Positions 61,423 through 64,000 of a stretch of DNA of 64,000 bases are shown here, piece by piece (positions within the stretch are counted from its first letter, which is position 1; the number at the start of each line of letters is the position of its first letter). The position numbers were made by a program, and so were the translations under genes. A model generated the notes under the pieces. It had not been told where the DNA came from and ran no database searches. It saw nothing but the letters and a program-made list of their open reading frames with translations. Source of the stretch: Ancylobacter novellus (GTDB lineage Bacteria; Pseudomonadota; Alphaproteobacteria; Rhizobiales; Methylopilaceae); contig QFPN01000001.1 of the NCBI GenBank assembly GCA_003241695.1, positions 434,001 to 498,000 on the forward strand. Direction: 5' to 3'.

Positions 61423-62136
61423 ATGGGGCTTTATGCGCGCAAGGCGACGGCCCGGCTGTTGAAGCCGCGAGCCCCGGCCTGGCGGAAAGCGCTGGTCGCT
61501 CTTCTCGTGATCGCCGCCCTGCCCTTCGCTCTCACGCTGGTCTACGCCGTCGTTCCTCCAGTCTCGACCCTGATGATCACCCGCTGGGCCACGCTTCGAC
61601 CGGTCGAGCGGATCTGGACGCCGCTCGACAAGATTTCTCCGAACCTGCCCCGCGCGGCGCTGGTTTCGGAGGACGCGCGCTTTTGCCAGCACGCGGGCGT
61701 CGACTGGGACGCGATCCGCACCGTCATGCGCGAAGGCGGCGCCGACGGCCCCGGCCGCGGCGCCTCGACCATCACCATGCAGGTCGCCAAGAACCTCTTC
61801 CTGTGGCAGGGCGGCGCCTATCTGCGCAAACCGCTGGAGATCGCGCTCGCGCTCTGGATCGACCTCGTCTGGAGCAAGCGGCGGATCATGGAAGTCTATC
61901 TCAACATCGCCGAATGGGGGCCGGACGGGACTTTCGGCGCGGAGGCCGGAGCGAGGCGCGCCTTCAAGAAGAGCGCGGCCGCGCTCGACGCGCGGCAGGC
62001 GGCGCTGATGGCCGCCGCGCTTCCGAACCCGATATTGCGCGATCCGCGGAAGCCGAGCGCGCGGGCGCGGGCGCACGCCGCGATCGTGGCGAGCCGGGCT
62101 CGGGCGGCGGGAGGCCTCGCCTCCTGCCTGAAATGA
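61423..62136 (+). CDS. mtgA: Monofunctional biosynthetic peptidoglycan transglycosylase
   Basis: A 237-residue membrane-anchored GT51 enzyme that polymerises lipid II into glycan chains. One N-terminal helix (about 23-45) precedes the catalytic domain. The catalytic glutamate is E83 in ALVSEDARFCQHAG, and GASTITMQVAKNLFLW and LVWSKRRIMEVYLNIAEWG are further GT51 motifs. ATG 61423 places the anchor correctly; the frame is open upstream to 61348. It is next to rpmF, a common arrangement in Hyphomicrobiales. Confidence 0.94.
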   Translation: MGLYARKATARLLKPRAPAWRKALVALLVIAALPFALTLVYAVVPPVSTLMITRWATLRPVERIWTPLDKISPNLPRAALVSEDARFCQHAGVDWDAIRTVMREGGADGPGRGASTITMQVAKNLFLWQGGAYLRKPLEIALALWIDLVWSKRRIMEVYLNIAEWGPDGTFGAEAGARRAFKKSAAALDARQAALMAAALPNPILRDPRKPSARARAHAAIVASRARAAGGLASCLK

Positions 62137-62287
62137 CGGCCGGCGGCGCGCAGAAACTTCGCATCGCCTCTGGCGTCCGTCGCGGCTTGCCGTTATAAGC
62201 CGCGGCCAAACGGCGAGCCGATAGGCTGCGCCTCGACGTTTCGCGCGCCCTCTGAGGCGACGCCTCAAGGATCCGACGGAGTTCGAA

Positions 62288-62473
62288 ATGGCCGTTCCGA
62301 AGCGAAAGACTTCCCCCTCCAAGCGCGGGATGCGCCGCTCGGCCGACGCGCTCAAGGCGCCGACCTACGTCGAGGACAAGGACTCGGGCGAGCTGCGCCG
62401 TCCGCATCACCTCGACCTCAAGACCGGCATGTATCGCGGTCGCCAGATCCTGTCGCCGAAGAGCGACGCCTGA
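62288..62473 (+). CDS. rpmF: 50S ribosomal protein L32
   Basis: A 61-residue basic protein with the L32 signature [23 protein letters not shown]. It is the zinc-free form: the two cysteine pairs of some L32 proteins are absent, and the C-terminal [16 protein letters not shown] matches alphaproteobacterial L32. It lies 151 bases after mtgA and has GGAG-like sequence before its ATG. Confidence 0.97.
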   Translation: MAVPKRKTSPSKRGMRRSADALKAPTYVEDKDSGELRRPHHLDLKTGMYRGRQILSPKSDA

Positions 62474-62523
62474 TCGTAGACGTCGCCGGCCCAAGGCCAG
62501 CTTCGGATCAATCAAATCGGCTG

Positions 62524-62550
62524 ACGGCCGGCTCCCTTGGGGCCGGCCGT
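62524..62550. terminator. Hairpin between rpmF and convergent gene
   Basis: ACGGCCGGC (62524-62532) and GCCGGCCGT (62542-62550) form a 9-base perfect stem with a 9-base loop. T-rich sequence after it is poor (TCGCTTTCGG), but its place between two convergent genes supports a terminator role. Confidence 0.6.
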
Positions 62551-62564
62551 TCGCTTTCGGACGA

Positions 62565-62954
62565 TCAAGCCTCGCCGCGCGAACGCCTGGGCCGCTCGCG
62601 CTTGCGCCTGTAGAGTTCCGTCGCTTCGGCGACGGACCCTCGCCGCCTCGCCCGCGTCTGCTCGAGGCCGAGAGCGCTTGCGATGAGCTGGGCGACAAGC
62701 GGGGCATAGGCCCGTGGAGCCCGCGCAGTCGCCGCGCCAGGCGCGTCCTGTTCCTGTGCAGGCTGACGATCCGAAGCCCGCCGCCCCCACTTTCGGGTGG
62801 ACCGGGCTTCCGGTTCGGCTTCTGGTCCAGTCGCCGGAATCGGGTCGACCGCAGCCTTGGGCTGCTCGGGCGGGACGCGACCGTCTTCCATACGGCGCGC
62901 GCGGACGCGTCTTTCAACCTTTCCGCCGGCGCTGATCGGCGGCAGCATCAACAT
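62565..62954 (-). CDS. Small conserved protein of unknown function
   Basis: A 129-residue protein, rich in Arg, Ala and Pro, largely disordered, with one likely ordered segment at the C terminus (APLVAQLIASALGLEQTRARRR). This C-terminal motif resembles short proteins I associate with Hyphomicrobiales, which is why I accept the frame as real; no function is known. It has no signal peptide or membrane segment. ATG 62948 is an alternative start two codons in. Confidence 0.55.
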   Translation of the reverse strand: MLMLPPISAGGKVERRVRARRMEDGRVPPEQPKAAVDPIPATGPEAEPEARSTRKWGRRASDRQPAQEQDAPGAATARAPRAYAPLVAQLIASALGLEQTRARRRGSVAEATELYRRKRERPRRSRGEA

Positions 62955-63036
62955 GGCTGTATTCGCCTCTCCACAAAACGACCGACAGCCTTAACTATCA
63001 GCCTGCGAGGAACATTAACCAAGTATTGGTCCACGA

Positions 63037-63078
63037 GAATGTTCCGACCATCGGCAATAGAATGTTCCGACCATCGGC
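63037..63078 (+). repeat. Tandem 19-base direct repeat before the PAS-GGDEF gene
   Basis: GAATGTTCCGACCATCGGC occurs at 63037-63055 and again at 63060-63078, a period of 23 bases. It lies about 77-118 bases before the start codon and could be a double binding site for a regulator, or a small duplication. Confidence 0.7.
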
Positions 63079-63154
63079 GATGAAATCTAGAGGGATCCTC
63101 GCTAAAGTCGAGTCGAACGATTCGTCCTCCACATCCCGACCGGAACGCGCGAAC

Positions 63155-64000
63155 ATGATGGCCGAGCAGGCGCCACCAGCGGACGGACGCGCCTCCGGGA
63201 TCGACGAGCCGGCCGCCCTCGCGGAGATTCTGCTCGCCGTCGGCGAAGTCGCCTATGACTGGAACGTCGCGACCGACCGCCTGTCCTGGAGCGCGGGCGC
63301 ATATGAAGCGCTCGGCCTCGCCGGCGCCGTCCGGATCGACACGGCGACCGACTTCGCCGCTCTGTTCGACCCCGAGGCCCTGACCACGCGGCGCGAAGCC
63401 GTGTTCGGCTCGAAACATGCCGACGGGGGCGGCGGCGTCCTTTTCGAAGTCGAGTATCCGCTGATGCGCGGGGCGCGCCAGTCGAGACTGTGGGTTCAGG
63501 ATCGCGGCCGCTGGTACGCCGACGCGGAGGGGCGCCCCGCGCGCGTGGTCGGCGTGGTGCGCCCGCTCGGTGCGCGCTACGAAGCCGTGGCTCAGGCCGC
63601 CGTCCTGTCCCGCTTCGATCCCCTGACCGGGCAGCTCGCCCGCCCCAGACTGATCGAGATCGCCGACGCCGCCCTCGCCGCCGGCGCCCGCATGCAGACC
63701 GCGACGTCCTTTGCGCTCGCCTCGCTCACCAATCTCGGCGCGATCAACGAGGCCTATGGTTTCGACGTCGGCGACGAGGCGATCGTCGAGGTGTCGCGCC
63801 GCCTGCGATGCGCCATGCGCGGAGGCGACACGCTCGGCCGGTACTCGACCTCCACTTTCGGCATGGTGCTGCAGGAGTGCGATCGCGCGGACCTCGAAGT
63901 CGCGCTGGCGCGGCTCGCGGGAGCGGTCCACGACGAGCCCGTCACGACCTCCGCCGGGCCCGTCGCGGTCCGCGTCGCCATCGGCGCCGTGACGGCGCCG
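63155..64000 (+). CDS. PAS-GGDEF signalling protein with degenerate GGDEF motif (3' truncated by window edge)
   Basis: The first 282 residues of a cytoplasmic protein that runs off the window. A PAS domain (about 25-145) starts with GEVAYDWNVATDRLSWSAGAYEALGL. A GGDEF domain follows from DPLTGQLARPRLIEIADAAL to the edge, with INEAYGFDVGDEAIVEVSRRLR. The active-site GGDEF is replaced by S-T-S-T-F (in GRYSTSTFGMVLQ), so it should not make cyclic di-GMP. Proteins of this form often continue into an EAL phosphodiesterase domain, which would be outside the window. ATG 63155 and ATG 63158 are both possible. Confidence 0.85.
   Translation, partial: MMAEQAPPADGRASGIDEPAALAEILLAVGEVAYDWNVATDRLSWSAGAYEALGLAGAVRIDTATDFAALFDPEALTTRREAVFGSKHADGGGGVLFEVEYPLMRGARQSRLWVQDRGRWYADAEGRPARVVGVVRPLGARYEAVAQAAVLSRFDPLTGQLARPRLIEIADAALAAGARMQTATSFALASLTNLGAINEAYGFDVGDEAIVEVSRRLRCAMRGGDTLGRYSTSTFGMVLQECDRADLEVALARLAGAVHDEPVTTSAGPVAVRVAIGAVTAP

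Noticed and set aside
62948..63931. A 327-codon leftward open frame at the right edge
   Set aside because: It is antisense to the PAS-GGDEF gene, whose translation has clear domain signatures.
1..64000. tRNA and rRNA genes
   Set aside because: I looked for cloverleaf arms and conserved rRNA stretches in the intergenic regions and saw none; a covariance-model scan would be needed to be certain.

Overview
The window is dense, GC-rich bacterial chromosome (roughly two thirds G+C, strong G/C third positions) from an alphaproteobacterium, most likely order Hyphomicrobiales. The support is gene order and family content: rpoH next to rluD and a divergent DUF6476 gene, mtgA followed by rpmF, phaR beside phaA-phaB, a Bradyrhizobium-type amino acid:[carrier protein] ligase cluster, and alphaproteobacterial FNR/FixK and LexA boxes. 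The genus cannot be fixed from sequence reading alone. I saw no rRNA, tRNA, CRISPR array, transposase, integrase or phage gene.

Layout. 1-3.3 kb: the end of an unknown gene, then a copper-type TonB receptor (OprC/NosA-like, with CxxxM and HxM motifs) behind a small cysteine-containing membrane protein. 3.5-6.6 kb: a cytochrome bd operon, cydP-like/cydA/cydB/cydX, closed by a strong terminator. 6.7-10.2 kb: a universal stress protein under a perfect FNR/FixK box, a TerC-CBS membrane protein and a DUF2076 protein. 10.4-22.9 kb: an exopolysaccharide locus. Six genes run leftward (WecG-family and two GT4 glycosyltransferases, flippase, tandem hydrolase, GH5 glucanase); Wzz-like and polymerase-like genes run rightward from an AT-rich control region; an acyltransferase completes it.

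23.4-29.7 kb: the most interesting block. A stand-alone acyl carrier protein, an acyl-CoA dehydrogenase homologue, an amino acid:[carrier protein] ligase, a DUF1839 protein and a GH2 beta-mannosidase-like enzyme lie in one direction. This looks like a pathway that loads an amino acid on a carrier protein, may oxidise it there, and transfers it to an acceptor, perhaps a sugar; the product is not known to me. The GH2 gene also carries a palindromic repeat inside its reading frame.

29.8-34.1 kb: an RND efflux pump and its adaptor. 34.3-43.4 kb: a DeoR regulator divergent from a betaine/choline-type ABC importer (binding protein, ATPase, unusual double permease), then a choline-kinase-like protein and a dimethylglycine/sarcosine dehydrogenase-like flavoprotein, so probably uptake and demethylation of methylated amines. 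43.5-46.1 kb: rpoH, rluD, DUF6476. 46.1-47.0 kb: a gene-poor gap with a perfect LexA box. 47-50.4 kb: polyhydroxybutyrate genes phaR, phaA and phaB around a small secreted protein. 50.7-64 kb: housekeeping and small-metabolism genes (DMT exporter, cupins, gloB, AAA ATPase, two methyltransferases including metW, a Ca2+/H+ antiporter, an FMN protein, a FixJ-type regulator, pyrF, a flavin reductase, ispA, mtgA, rpmF), ending in a PAS-GGDEF gene cut by the window edge.

Two families of dispersed palindromic repeats recur: paired CCCTCTCCC-type REP elements at four loci, and GTCATGCCCG-type palindromes at five or more, one of them inside a gene. Starts were chosen by Shine-Dalgarno sites, four-base overlaps and family length; all functional calls come from reading, not from database searches.
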